Shown here in pieces: positions 10,075 to 19,844 of a DNA stretch of 64,000 nucleotides. The first letter of the stretch is position 1, and every line of letters begins with the position of its first letter. The position numbers and the translations under genes are program-made. This DNA comes from an uncultured Kiloniellales bacterium (lineage in GTDB: Bacteria > Pseudomonadota > Alphaproteobacteria > Kiloniellales > JAKSDN01). The stretch lies in NCBI GenBank assembly GCA_947258885.1, contig CAMYKD010000023.1:35736-99735 (forward strand), in the 5' to 3' direction. The notes under the pieces were generated by a model. The model saw nothing but the letters and a program-made list of their open reading frames with translations. It was not told the origin of the DNA and did not search any database.

Positions 10075-12482
10075 TACACTGTCTCCCGATTGACTGTCTT
10101 GTCCTGCCCCGGGAAGGCCGGAAACAGGAACAGGAATCCACACAGCAGGATAGCCACGCCGACCCAGGCCAATATCGAGGCTTTCTGGCCCCAGAGCAGG
10201 AACAGCTGGCCAACTATGATCGGACCAGCGATGTGCCCGAGGCGTTCCAGGAATCTATACGTGGCGGTCAGGGAACTCGCCCCGATCGTCGCTGCGAGCT
10301 CTGAATCAGCCACATGCGTGACCACCGGCGCGTTGATGAAGCCGTGTGCAATGCCCAGGGTAGCGACACCGACTATCAATGTTGCCGTAACGAGTGTTGA
10401 GCTTCTCGCACCGACACCCAACGGCGACAAGTCGATCAGCCCGATCAACAACAATCCAACGCCGCTGATGGCGGCGCCCCAAAAAAGTATTGCATAGGTT
10501 TGGCCCGTACGGTCCACCAGACGCGACACGTAGGTGCTGGCCAGAACCACGCCGGCGGCATAGATCATGATGATCTGTCCTATGTCCTCCTGGGCATATT
10601 CCCTCTGAGCCAGGAGCAGCGGCAGCGCGAAGATGACGACCCCGGTCAGCACCGCTTTGGCCGGGATGCCGATCAGGAACATCGTCTTCAGGAACTCCAC
10701 ACTGCGCAGGACTCTGCCCAAATTGCCGGCGAGCTGACCCAACGTGAACCCGACATGGATATCCGTTTGCGCCGGCCGGCGGGCAACGGGAACTACGAAG
10801 ATCGCGTAGAGAGCCAGGATGAAGGCGATCATGCCGCTCAGATTGAAGATACCCATGGGACCCATGTAGGTGACGAGCAGCGAGCCGACCGCCATGCCGG
10901 AAATCATCCCGCCCTGGAACCCCAATACAATGATTGCGGCACCGCGGGTCTTCTTGTCCGGGGAGGCCATCGTCAGGATGTAGGACTGCACGCCGATAAA
11001 CAGCATGCCTTGACCGATTCCCGAGATCGATCGTGCCAACAGCAGGACATAGTAGTCGGCCCAGAGGGCCATGATCATCAATCCGGCACCGGCTAGCGCC
11101 AGACCCATGTACATCAAAGGTCGCGCGCTCTTTTGCTGAGCGAAGTGTCCGGATGGGATCAGGGCTAGAGCGAAGCAAAGATAGTAGGCCATGAAGGGCG
11201 CCGACGCGTAGCCTTCGGACAGGCCTGCCATGGCGACCACCTGATACATGAACTGTGGCAAGAACGCATAGTTCAGGTGTTCGAGAAACACCGCGACGAA
11301 GAAGACCGGCTTTACGAGATCGAGCGCCGCATCGTCGTCGGCCAGGCCAGCGGACTTGGGCGCCGACGAATCCTCTCGCTCGTGGGAACGCTGCACCGAG
11401 CCGGCGAGTTGCAGAAAAAGACCGGCAAGAAAGGCCGAGGCAACGAACAGGGCCGTGAAGTTCTTGACGCTCCTCACAATTCGTCTCAAGACGACGTTCG
11501 TGGGCACGGCCACGGCAACGCGAATCTCGCGGACGCTGCCAGGTGGCGTCAGGTGCACCCCATACTCGTAGGTGAGATTGCTGGTTACCCAGGGTCGGCC
11601 GACTTGGCCGGCATCGGTGTGGATCAGGGTAACCCCGTTGACGCTCAGGCCCGCGGCGCTGATATCCGGATTCAGCCGACTGTAATCCCCAAAGGTACGA
11701 TCGAGACCGTAGATCTCGTCGATATTCAGATTGAATTCGACAATATCCGACAAGCGCTGCCCCAGGGAATTCGCGAGCGCCTTGGTTTTCGCCTGCGCTC
11801 CGTCCGAGTAGAGCGATATCAGAGTGCCGATGACGACGGCCGCCATGACGACGAACGTCAAGCCGTAGACGATCTGCAGCCAGGGGGCCCGCCGGTTCCG
11901 GAGCCTGGGCGCCGCGATCGAGGCGAATAGAGCAAAGGCCGCCGACAGTCCGATCGCAACGAAGAGCAGAGGCTGGAAGCTGGCTTGCACGCGTTCCGTG
12001 ACCACGGAGCGCGGCATCGTGATTGCGAGATTACCTACAGGCTCGAAGCGGCTCTGCAAGGGCAAGATAACTTGGAAGTATTGCTCGTTCTTGCGCAGTT
12101 CGTAGCTCTTCGCCTCGCTGCTCGAGGTCGCGCCGTCGGTCGGCAGAAGAGCGATCGTTTCAACTCCGCTGACAAAGATCGGGCGCCCGCGGCGGTCGAA
12201 GGCGGTCATGGCCGCGATCGCTTCGTCCGAAGCCAGAATGGGCTCGGTCAAGGTCGCAAAGCCGACAAACTGCCGCATGGGCAGACCTGGCCGCAAGAAG
12301 GTCGCCATGGCGTTTTGAACGACCCCGGCCTGGGCCGCGAGCTTCTCGATATGGAACTGCTGGTAGGTGCGCTGCGCTTCGCCGAAACCCACATACATGA
12401 GGAGCAACAGGGACAGGCCCGACACCAGGAACATTGTCCCGGCATCGATCAGGTGTCGTCTGAATGTCTTCTTGGGTCCCAT
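10074..12482 (-). CDS. MFS transporter fused to N-terminal membrane-anchored sensor-like region (802 aa)
   Basis: About 400 aa with 4 hydrophobic segments and two predicted extracytoplasmic domains, followed by MFS domain (LARSISGIGQGMLFIGVQSYILTMASPDKKTRGAAIIVLGFQGGMISGMAVGSLL). Confidence 0.85.
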   Translation of the reverse strand: MGPKKTFRRHLIDAGTMFLVSGLSLLLLMYVGFGEAQRTYQQFHIEKLAAQAGVVQNAMATFLRPGLPMRQFVGFATLTEPILASDEAIAAMTAFDRRGRPIFVSGVETIALLPTDGATSSSEAKSYELRKNEQYFQVILPLQSRFEPVGNLAITMPRSVVTERVQASFQPLLFVAIGLSAAFALFASIAAPRLRNRRAPWLQIVYGLTFVVMAAVVIGTLISLYSDGAQAKTKALANSLGQRLSDIVEFNLNIDEIYGLDRTFGDYSRLNPDISAAGLSVNGVTLIHTDAGQVGRPWVTSNLTYEYGVHLTPPGSVREIRVAVAVPTNVVLRRIVRSVKNFTALFVASAFLAGLFLQLAGSVQRSHEREDSSAPKSAGLADDDAALDLVKPVFFVAVFLEHLNYAFLPQFMYQVVAMAGLSEGYASAPFMAYYLCFALALIPSGHFAQQKSARPLMYMGLALAGAGLMIMALWADYYVLLLARSISGIGQGMLFIGVQSYILTMASPDKKTRGAAIIVLGFQGGMISGMAVGSLLVTYMGPMGIFNLSGMIAFILALYAIFVVPVARRPAQTDIHVGFTLGQLAGNLGRVLRSVEFLKTMFLIGIPAKAVLTGVVIFALPLLLAQREYAQEDIGQIIMIYAAGVVLASTYVSRLVDRTGQTYAILFWGAAISGVGLLLIGLIDLSPLGVGARSSTLVTATLIVGVATLGIAHGFINAPVVTHVADSELAATIGASSLTATYRFLERLGHIAGPIIVGQLFLLWGQKASILAWVGVAILLCGFLFLFPAFPGQDKTVNRETV

Positions 12483-12509
12483 CTTGCGCCTATCGGCCCG
12501 CGGTCTATC

Positions 12510-13733
12510 TCACGGCCGATCCAAAAGAGCGGTCAGATGCGTGACGGCTCGCCGCCGTTGGCTGAACAGGAGATCGATGCGGTCGGCGATCAGGGACAAG
12601 ATCAGGTCGTCGTAACCCATCCCGTGCGCCGCCAGATTTGCGCAGACCAGACTGAGCCTTTCGCGGGTGGGAAACTTGAGGTCCGGTTTTGGATTGGATT
12701 CGAGAATCTCCATCACCCCGTCGGAGTCAATGCGGACGTCCAACCGAATGAGAGCCTCGAGATTGAGCTCGCGGTAGACCTTCCGCGCCAGCATTTCCAG
12801 GGTCGAGAGATGGCGTGCGTCGCTGACAGGATCGAGCCGTCGAACACGGTCCATGGTAATGGGCCGCACGTCCATGGAAGTGAAGATCATTTCGTTCGGG
12901 GCGAGAATGCGTTCGACCGCGGCAAAGACGAACGGCTCGTCACGGCGTCTCAGCTTTCCGCCATGTGCGGTCACTGGGCCACAGGCAGCGATGCAGAACT
13001 CGCGGCCCGGAAGGAACTTCTCGACCAATACGTGATTTTCGGTCGCACGCTGAACCCCGGCCACGGCGTCACATAGGTCACTGGTTCTGTCCACCAAGTG
13101 CACGTGCAGCGAAGCGCGCCCGGAAACCGGTTTGACCACAAAGGGTCCGGCGTAGTCCCCGAAGATGCGTTGGAACCGGATATCCGCCTCGGGGCGGAAG
13201 GGGCCGCTACCGTAATGAGACAGCACGAAGGGAGCATTGGGTATATCCAAGGCCTGGAGTTCGCGCTTGAAGACATGCTTGTTGTCGAGCATGCCTGCAG
13301 AGAGGGGATCGTGGCCGACATAAGGAATGCCGCACATTTCCAGTATTGCGGCCGCGTGTGCCATGGAGTTGAAGCCCTGGACCCCACCGGTGTTGAGCCA
13401 GGCCATGTGAATGCCTGACTCAGCCAGACGGCTGCCGAGTTGCATGTCCTCCGACATCAGGTGCACATGGCGGAAGCCGATCCGTCTGAGTGCGCCCGCG
13501 ATGTCCTCGGCAACGGTCCGATAGCTTTTCCAGGATCGCGGATTATGGGTCTGGTTGATGACCGCTCCCTCTGCGGTCTTGTCGCCGCCATAGATCACGG
13601 CGATCCGCATGCGCTCCATCAGTTGAGCGATTTGGCTTTCGAGTTCATCCACCCTGCTTGATCGGCGCGGCTGCTCGTCGGTTAACGTAAAGACCGCCTC
13701 CGCGCCAGTGTCGTATGGTTGTAGTAAAGTCAT
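12510..13733 (-). CDS. ATP-grasp ligase, D-alanine--D-alanine ligase-like
   Basis: MRIAVIYGGDK; GIPYVGHDPLSAGMLDNKHVFKRELQALDIPNAPFVL; PFVVKPVSGRASLHVHLV; NHVLVEKFLPGREFCIA; LIRLDVRIDSDGVMEILESNPKPDL. Confidence 0.82.
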   Translation of the reverse strand: MTLLQPYDTGAEAVFTLTDEQPRRSSRVDELESQIAQLMERMRIAVIYGGDKTAEGAVINQTHNPRSWKSYRTVAEDIAGALRRIGFRHVHLMSEDMQLGSRLAESGIHMAWLNTGGVQGFNSMAHAAAILEMCGIPYVGHDPLSAGMLDNKHVFKRELQALDIPNAPFVLSHYGSGPFRPEADIRFQRIFGDYAGPFVVKPVSGRASLHVHLVDRTSDLCDAVAGVQRATENHVLVEKFLPGREFCIAACGPVTAHGGKLRRRDEPFVFAAVERILAPNEMIFTSMDVRPITMDRVRRLDPVSDARHLSTLEMLARKVYRELNLEALIRLDVRIDSDGVMEILESNPKPDLKFPTRERLSLVCANLAAHGMGYDDLILSLIADRIDLLFSQRRRAVTHLTALLDRP

Positions 13734-13940
13734 GGCCGCCCTGTGTATACCGTTTCCAGAAGATGAAAAAATAGTAAGAGATCGTTAAAATTGGACTAAA
13801 TTTTTCTTAACACGAAATGTTAATTCTGTTTATTTTCATAGTTAACAAGAAGTCGAATAATCAGGCAGATCGATATGATCTTTGTTGTGCGGGACTCGCC
13901 GCCTCGATCGTTGGAACGGAGGCCGACCCGCTCTCGGCGC

Positions 13941-13986
13941 CGCATCCGGCGCGGAGGGCCGGTTCAAGACGGCCGCGCCGGATGCG
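13941..13986. repeat. 14-bp perfect inverted repeat (CGCATCCGGCGCGG...CCGCGCCGGATGCG)
   Basis: Direct reading; 18-nt loop. Confidence 0.8.
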
Positions 13987-14130
13987 AAGCGTGATCTACT
14001 GTTGGGCAATGCGGGCTAGGGGGACATGGTCAGGCTGACTGGGCCCGACGAGCGGCTCAACGAGATCCCACCGGACGAACTCGGTTCGCGATCCAACACC
14101 TGCTCGGGAGCGTTCGTGGGCAGCCGCGGA

Positions 14131-14382
14131 CTAGGCGTGGACACAGGATTCGTGCATTCGGATCCCCACAGCTTCGTTGCAGGTATCGAGCATGCTCCTT
14201 TGCGATTCGCGTGCGGCAAGCTCCCGCCTGCGGAGTTCGATGGCTCGGCGGGTCACTTTGGTGTCGAATCCGATCGCCTTGGCTGTTGCAATGAGATCGT
14301 AAATGTCACCGTTCGGGGCGGACCTTTGGTCCTCCAGCCGCTAAATCCTATATACCGGTGGTTCTAAATCACCGCCTGCCAT
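14131..14382 (-). pseudogene. GapR/DUF2312-like gene interrupted by an in-frame amber codon
   Basis: Reverse-strand reading: MAGGDLEPPVYRI*RLEDQRSAPNGDIYDLIATAKAIGFDTKVTRRAIELRRRELAARESQRSMLDTCNEAVGIRMHESCVHA*; resembles GapR pattern ERIERLEEEK..DIKEVYAEAKGNGFDTKALRKI..LRK. Confidence 0.72.
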
Positions 14383-14826
14383 TACAACAATTACGACTAA
14401 TCTTGCTCTTGAGATCACACCCTATTTCAATTGCACAGGACGATTTATTTCGTTTACCATGAATTTCTAATTAGGGTTGAAACCCTGCACGCGCCCGGCA
14501 CCATGACATGTCGTGACGAGTGAAGTCGCTCGCGATCACCGCCCGAGCTCGTCTCGTCACAACCGGCTCACGGAAACTTATGCAATATATCTCAGTAGCT
14601 TATGTGCCAGAGGTCATTGAGAACAGGGAGGTCCAGAGGCCCTGGCGCGGCGAACCGAAGGCCGGGCAAACGGCCGTAAATCCGGAACCCATCGACGGAT
14701 AGTCCGTCGGAATAACTCATTTTTAAGCTTTCTTGACTTAATCTGCACAAGTCAAGGCTATGCCGCAGGCAACCCGCGTTCAATAGTTGTGGGGTACGGG
14801 AGGCTGGGTGTGCAGACGGGCGGGCA

Positions 14827-17682
14827 ATGGCCAGGGAACGGAGGAAGGGACACCGCGGGATGGCGTCAGGGAACCCCTTGGAGAAACTCGCGCCAGCCAA
14901 CGCGGCAGAGCCGGAGCAACGTTCCTCCGCGCGCTCCTTGAACGGGGGGGGTGTCGCCGCTTCGAGACGGTCGACCTCGGCTCCGGCCGCCACCGCGGAA
15001 GATCCGAAGGATCCCGGCCCCGGCCATGTGGACACGTTGGCGGGCCCTAGCACCGACAGCACTCTGGAGACACCACGAGACGCCTTCGGGGCCGACCGCT
15101 TCGACGACCTGCTCCAAGGGCAGAGCGAGGTACTCGAGCTCATCGCCAGCGGCTCCAGCCTGGACCTCGTCTTGCAGCACATCGCCCTGCTCGTCGAACG
15201 AATCGCACAGCCGGCGCTCTGCGCCATTCACATTCTCGACTCCGAAGCCAAGGTTCTGCGCCTCGGCGCGGCGCCAAGCCTCCCGGCCGACTATGCGCGA
15301 ATTATCGACGGCTGCGAAATCGACCCGGATGGGAGTCCCTTTCATGCTGCGGCCTTCCGCCGCAACAGGATCGACGTGGCCAACTTGGAGGCGGACGACC
15401 GTTGGGCCGAATTCCGTGGGCTCGCCCTAGCGTGGAACCTACGCGCCACCTGCGCACAGCCGATCCTGGGTCGGCGGAGCCAGGTGTTGGGTACCTTGGC
15501 GCTGCACTACGAGAATCCGCACCGGTTTGTCGCCGGTGACCATCGCCTCATGGATGCAATGGCTTCGCTCACCGCATTCGGAATCGAATCGGTCGGCCGA
15601 GAACGCGCGCTCGAATCCGCCAACAAGAGCTTTGCGTCGCTTGCCGCGTCGATCCCGGGCGTGGTCTATCGGAGGCTCGTCACCCCCGACGGCGACATCC
15701 GCTACACGTACATCAGCGAGGGCGCCAAGGACCTCTTCGGGGTCTCGCCCGAGGAGGTCCTGGCCAACCCGCAGGCGCTCTTCGACTGCCACGGACCGGA
15801 GTACCGCGCCACCTTCAGGGAGCGCCTGCTCGAGGCCTCGCGGGAGCTCTCGATGTGGGATGTCGAGGCGCAGATCATCACCCGGGACGGCGAGGAGAAG
15901 TGGACCCACGCCATTGCGCGGCCCCACCGCCTGCCCGACGGCTCCGTATTGTGGGATGGTGTGATCCTCGATGCCACGCGAATCAAGAAGGCGGAGTTTG
16001 CGGCCGCACTCGCTGCACGCCACACTCGAAAGGTCATCGTCGAGAGCATTTCTCAAGGCTATGTTCTTTTTGACCCCGACGATCGACTGGTCATTTGCAA
16101 CAGCAGCTATCTGGAACTCGACCCAGGCCTTACGCAATTCGCGGTGCCAGGGGCCAGCTACGAGTCCATCGCGCGCGCGGAGATCGAACGCAGCAGGAAC
16201 GGTGCATCTGGCGAATCGCTGGAAGCAATGGTGTTTGAGCGTCTCGCAAATCACGAGCTTCCTGAATCCTCGGCCGAGCGGCGGCTCCCCGGCAATCGTT
16301 GGATTCTGGTTCACGAACGGCGCACCTTCGACGGAAGCACGGCAATCGTCTACTCGGACGTCACGGACCTCAAGCGGCGCGAGAAGGAACTGGAACTGGC
16401 CAAAGCCCAATTGGAGACCACCAACACCGAGCTGGGACAAGCCATCGGTCAGCTCAATATCGCGCTGAGCAACATGACCCAGGGGCTATGCCTCCTCGAC
16501 GCCGAGCAGAAGATCATTCTCTCCAACCGTCGCTATGCCGAAATCTTCGGGTTGGTGCACGATCTGGCCAAGCCCGGCATTACCGTTCGCGACCAAATGC
16601 TTTCCAGTTTCGGCGCGGCGAGTGACGGCGACCCAGAAGCCATATTGCTCGTCGAGGAAAGACTGAGACAGGCTGCCAGTCGCACGCGATGCACATTCTA
16701 TATGAATTTCGCGGATGGCCGGGTGATAGAGGTTATTCACCAACCGCTCGACGACCGCGGCGCCGTTGAAACCTTCGCCGACGTAACCGAGGAATCGCGG
16801 ACACGAAATGCATTGCGCGAAAGCGAGGAGCGCATGCGCGAAAAGGTGGGCGAGTTGTTGGAGACGCGCCAACGTCTGATGCGCAAGAGTGAGGAACTCA
16901 AGGATCTCGCGGGCAATCTGGCCGCCGCACGCGACGAGGCCCAGGCAGCAAATCGGGCAAAATCCGAATTTCTCGCCAATATGAGCCATGAACTGCGAAC
17001 GCCGTTGAATGCCGTGATCGGATTTTCCGAGGTTATGATACGGGAGGTCTTCGGTGCGATTGGGAGCCAGCGATACAAGGATTACGCTGAAGACATCCAT
17101 TCGAGTGGCAGCCATCTACTGGGACTTATCAATGATATACTTGACCTTTCCAAGGTAGAAGCCGGTCAACTGAAATTACGCGACCAGATCGTCACTGTCC
17201 GCGACGTACTCAGCGCCTGCCAGAAACTCGTTCAAGACCGCGTGGAGAAAGCCGGAATCACGCTCTCCATCAGCTGCGCCGAGGACTTTCCCAAGTTGCG
17301 CGCCGACGAGCTAAAACTAAAGCAGATCATTCTCAACCTGCTTTCCAACGCCATCAAATTCACGCCGGCGGTCGGCAGGGTGAGCGTAGCAGCGCGGCGC
17401 GCCAAAGACGGCGGAGTTGTTGTTTCGGTCGCGGACACTGGGATCGGCATAAACCCAAAGGATATGCCGCTGGTCTTGGAGCCGTTTCAGCAGATCGCAA
17501 GCCCGTTGTCCCGAAAGTATGAGGGGACGGGACTTGGCTTACCACTCGCCAAGGGACTTACCGAGCTACATGGCGGCAGCCTGTGTCTGGAAAGCGCCGA
17601 AGGCAAAGGCACGACCGTAGCGGTTCACTTGCCCGCCGCTCGCGTTATCGGGTCTCCGGACCGGCAACTCTGCCTGAAATGA
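14827..17682 (+). CDS. hybrid GAF/multi-PAS sensor histidine kinase
   Basis: GAF-like N-terminal half, several PAS domains, HisKA NMSHELRTPLNAVIGFSEVM, HATPase NLLSNAIKFTP...VADTGIGI...GTGLGLPLAKGL. Confidence 0.93.
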   Translation: MARERRKGHRGMASGNPLEKLAPANAAEPEQRSSARSLNGGGVAASRRSTSAPAATAEDPKDPGPGHVDTLAGPSTDSTLETPRDAFGADRFDDLLQGQSEVLELIASGSSLDLVLQHIALLVERIAQPALCAIHILDSEAKVLRLGAAPSLPADYARIIDGCEIDPDGSPFHAAAFRRNRIDVANLEADDRWAEFRGLALAWNLRATCAQPILGRRSQVLGTLALHYENPHRFVAGDHRLMDAMASLTAFGIESVGRERALESANKSFASLAASIPGVVYRRLVTPDGDIRYTYISEGAKDLFGVSPEEVLANPQALFDCHGPEYRATFRERLLEASRELSMWDVEAQIITRDGEEKWTHAIARPHRLPDGSVLWDGVILDATRIKKAEFAAALAARHTRKVIVESISQGYVLFDPDDRLVICNSSYLELDPGLTQFAVPGASYESIARAEIERSRNGASGESLEAMVFERLANHELPESSAERRLPGNRWILVHERRTFDGSTAIVYSDVTDLKRREKELELAKAQLETTNTELGQAIGQLNIALSNMTQGLCLLDAEQKIILSNRRYAEIFGLVHDLAKPGITVRDQMLSSFGAASDGDPEAILLVEERLRQAASRTRCTFYMNFADGRVIEVIHQPLDDRGAVETFADVTEESRTRNALRESEERMREKVGELLETRQRLMRKSEELKDLAGNLAAARDEAQAANRAKSEFLANMSHELRTPLNAVIGFSEVMIREVFGAIGSQRYKDYAEDIHSSGSHLLGLINDILDLSKVEAGQLKLRDQIVTVRDVLSACQKLVQDRVEKAGITLSISCAEDFPKLRADELKLKQIILNLLSNAIKFTPAVGRVSVAARRAKDGGVVVSVADTGIGINPKDMPLVLEPFQQIASPLSRKYEGTGLGLPLAKGLTELHGGSLCLESAEGKGTTVAVHLPAARVIGSPDRQLCLK

Positions 17683-17764
17683 GTTACGCCGCGGTGCGGT
17701 TCATCTACCAAGCGACCGCGCCGAGCGGCCGATCCTCGCCGCCCCATCCCAAGGGCCAAGCAAC

Positions 17765-18880
17765 TCACGCGGCCAGTTGCTGGAGCTTGTTCATGAGGTA
17801 CTCGATGTCGTCCTCGCCGATGCGCTCGCTCGGATCCTCCCACTGGGTCAGAATTCGCTCGAGCATGCGCTCGACATAGCGCTGCCGGTCGTTCTCGCCG
17901 CCGTCATAGTCGGTCTCGTTGGCGACCTCCACGCCCGCCTGCACGGCCATGAACAGCCGTTCCGGCATGCCGGCCCGGAGATAGATCGATTCGAGGCCCA
18001 GCGTGCCCTTGTCGTGGATCAGGATGCGGGCGTTCTGCACCGGAATGCTCGCGAGACGCGCCATCGCGGCCTCGAAGAAATTCATGTCGCCCATGCACAG
18101 CGCGCGCAGGACCAACGAGGGCGTCAGCCGGCCATTGACCTGCAACTGCTCGACCAATCGTTCGAGTTCGTCGTCGCTCGAGCCTTCGCTGAGCAGGCTC
18201 ATGGTCGCCCGCTCGCGCACCTGGAGAATCAGGGTCGCCGCGGCATCGGCCGGCAGGTCGTGTTTCTCGACCAGATAGGACTCGATCTTACGGCTGAGCG
18301 CGTTGACCAACTGCTCGGAAAGGGCCGCCGGCAGATCGGGCCGCCGCACAAGGATGTCCGAGATCTCCTCGTTTTCCTCGTACTCCTTCATGACCCGCCC
18401 GAGCGAGCCTTCGTCCAAGTCGGCGCCCTCGTTGGCCACGAGGCGCGCCACCGCCGCTTCGTTGCGGGTGTCGATCAGCGCGCCGGCCACCTGCGAAGAT
18501 ACGCGCGGCCGCTGGGCGACGGCCACCTGCTTCGCGGCACTCGGGCCGCGCACGATTTCGATCAGGTCGTCGTCCGTCAGCACGTCCGAGAACGACAGCA
18601 CCGGCAGCGCCACCGAATCGACGTCCTTGGCCAACGTCAATGCCACGTCGTGAGGCAGGTCGGGTGACGACTTGAGGTGAATAGAAAGCGCTTCGCGGAC
18701 CCGGACCTCCGCATCCTTGACCATGACGCGGAAGATCTGCTTCGCGATTTCGCGTTCGTTGTCGCTCAGTTTCTGCCCACCGAACTCGGCGGCGACCTTG
18801 GCGGCCGTGTCCACACGCGCCTCGGGTGTGGGATCGGACATCAGACGGGCCACGTCGTCCTGAGAGAGCCTGGAGGTCAT
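17765..18880 (-). CDS. DUF2336 domain protein (paralog 1)
   Basis: LSDNEREIAKQIFRVMVKDAEVRVREALSIHLKSSPDLPHDVALTLAKDVDSVALPVLSFSDVLTDDDLIEIV. Confidence 0.88.
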   Translation of the reverse strand: MTSRLSQDDVARLMSDPTPEARVDTAAKVAAEFGGQKLSDNEREIAKQIFRVMVKDAEVRVREALSIHLKSSPDLPHDVALTLAKDVDSVALPVLSFSDVLTDDDLIEIVRGPSAAKQVAVAQRPRVSSQVAGALIDTRNEAAVARLVANEGADLDEGSLGRVMKEYEENEEISDILVRRPDLPAALSEQLVNALSRKIESYLVEKHDLPADAAATLILQVRERATMSLLSEGSSDDELERLVEQLQVNGRLTPSLVLRALCMGDMNFFEAAMARLASIPVQNARILIHDKGTLGLESIYLRAGMPERLFMAVQAGVEVANETDYDGGENDRQRYVERMLERILTQWEDPSERIGEDDIEYLMNKLQQLAA

Positions 18881-19085
18881 CACTTTCCTTAACAACACTC
18901 GGAATACGGGTTACCGGACCGCGGGCCCGGACTGCCTACAGCCTGGCAACCGCACCGGTCAAAACATGCGCTAATTATGGGGCCGAGAGGCTTAACCTTT
19001 GTTTAATGGGCAGCCGAATATCGGGCATTTTTCCGGGTTTGAATCGAATTCGATTGCGAGACAGGCCTTCGTTACAACAGGTACA

Positions 19086-19844
19086 CTACCCCCGATCCAG
19101 AAGCGCTCGGGCCACTGCGCGGGTCTGTTCCTCGATCGAGATCTCGAGATAGGAGGTCAGCTCGAGGTCGCGGTCCTCGTAGACGTCGCCCTCGGGGTGA
19201 CTGCCTTGCCAGGCGCCGACGGTCCGGTCGCGGGCCTGCACCAGCTCGACGATCTGCGGCTTGAACAGCCGTATCAGGGCCGTGATCCAACGGTTCACCG
19301 GCCACGACGGCTGGGCGTGATCGATCTTGAAGTAGTCCAGCAGAGCGGCGACGTCCGCGGCCGTGTACCACACCTCGCCGGTGACCCAGCGGTTGACCGT
19401 GAACAACCGGAACGGGATGCCCGTCTTGTCCATGGCGATGGCGATCAGGTGGCTGAGCGCGTCGTTGGGGTCCTTCGGCGGTTCCGCGCCTGGTACCTCG
19501 GCAGGCCGAATGCCCGGCGGCATGCCCTTGGGCCTGAGAAAGGTGTGGAAATGGCCGTGCTCGTTCTCGAACCGCTCGTCGAGGGGATGGGCATGGTAGT
19601 AGTACTGGGCGTGGGTTTCCTTGTCGTAGACGTCGCCTTTCGGGTAATGGTCCCACTCGTAGAAGGTGTCGTTGCCGCGCAGAAGCTCCCCCACCACGTT
19701 GTCCTCGGTCTTGGCCAGGATACGGTGGATTTCCAGAATTTCCCGGCCCGCCGCGGCCATGGCCTCGAGCTCCTCGCGCGGCAGGGCGGAATAATCGACG
19801 TCGCTCTGGATTTCCACGGCCTTGACAGCTTCCACGATCCGCAT
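19086..19844 (-). CDS. conserved hypothetical protein (DUF6969-like)
   Basis: AAGREILEIHRILAKTEDNVVGELLRGNDTFYEWDHYPKGDVYD...HYHAHP...HGHFHTFLRP; RBS AAGGGGG upstream of this ATG. Confidence 0.65.
   Translation of the reverse strand: MRIVEAVKAVEIQSDVDYSALPREELEAMAAAGREILEIHRILAKTEDNVVGELLRGNDTFYEWDHYPKGDVYDKETHAQYYYHAHPLDERFENEHGHFHTFLRPKGMPPGIRPAEVPGAEPPKDPNDALSHLIAIAMDKTGIPFRLFTVNRWVTGEVWYTAADVAALLDYFKIDHAQPSWPVNRWITALIRLFKPQIVELVQARDRTVGAWQGSHPEGDVYEDRDLELTSYLEISIEEQTRAVARALLDRG

Noticed and set aside
14026-14367. 113-aa plus-strand ORF
   Set aside because: It is antisense to the amber-interrupted GapR-like relic, which explains the conservation better.
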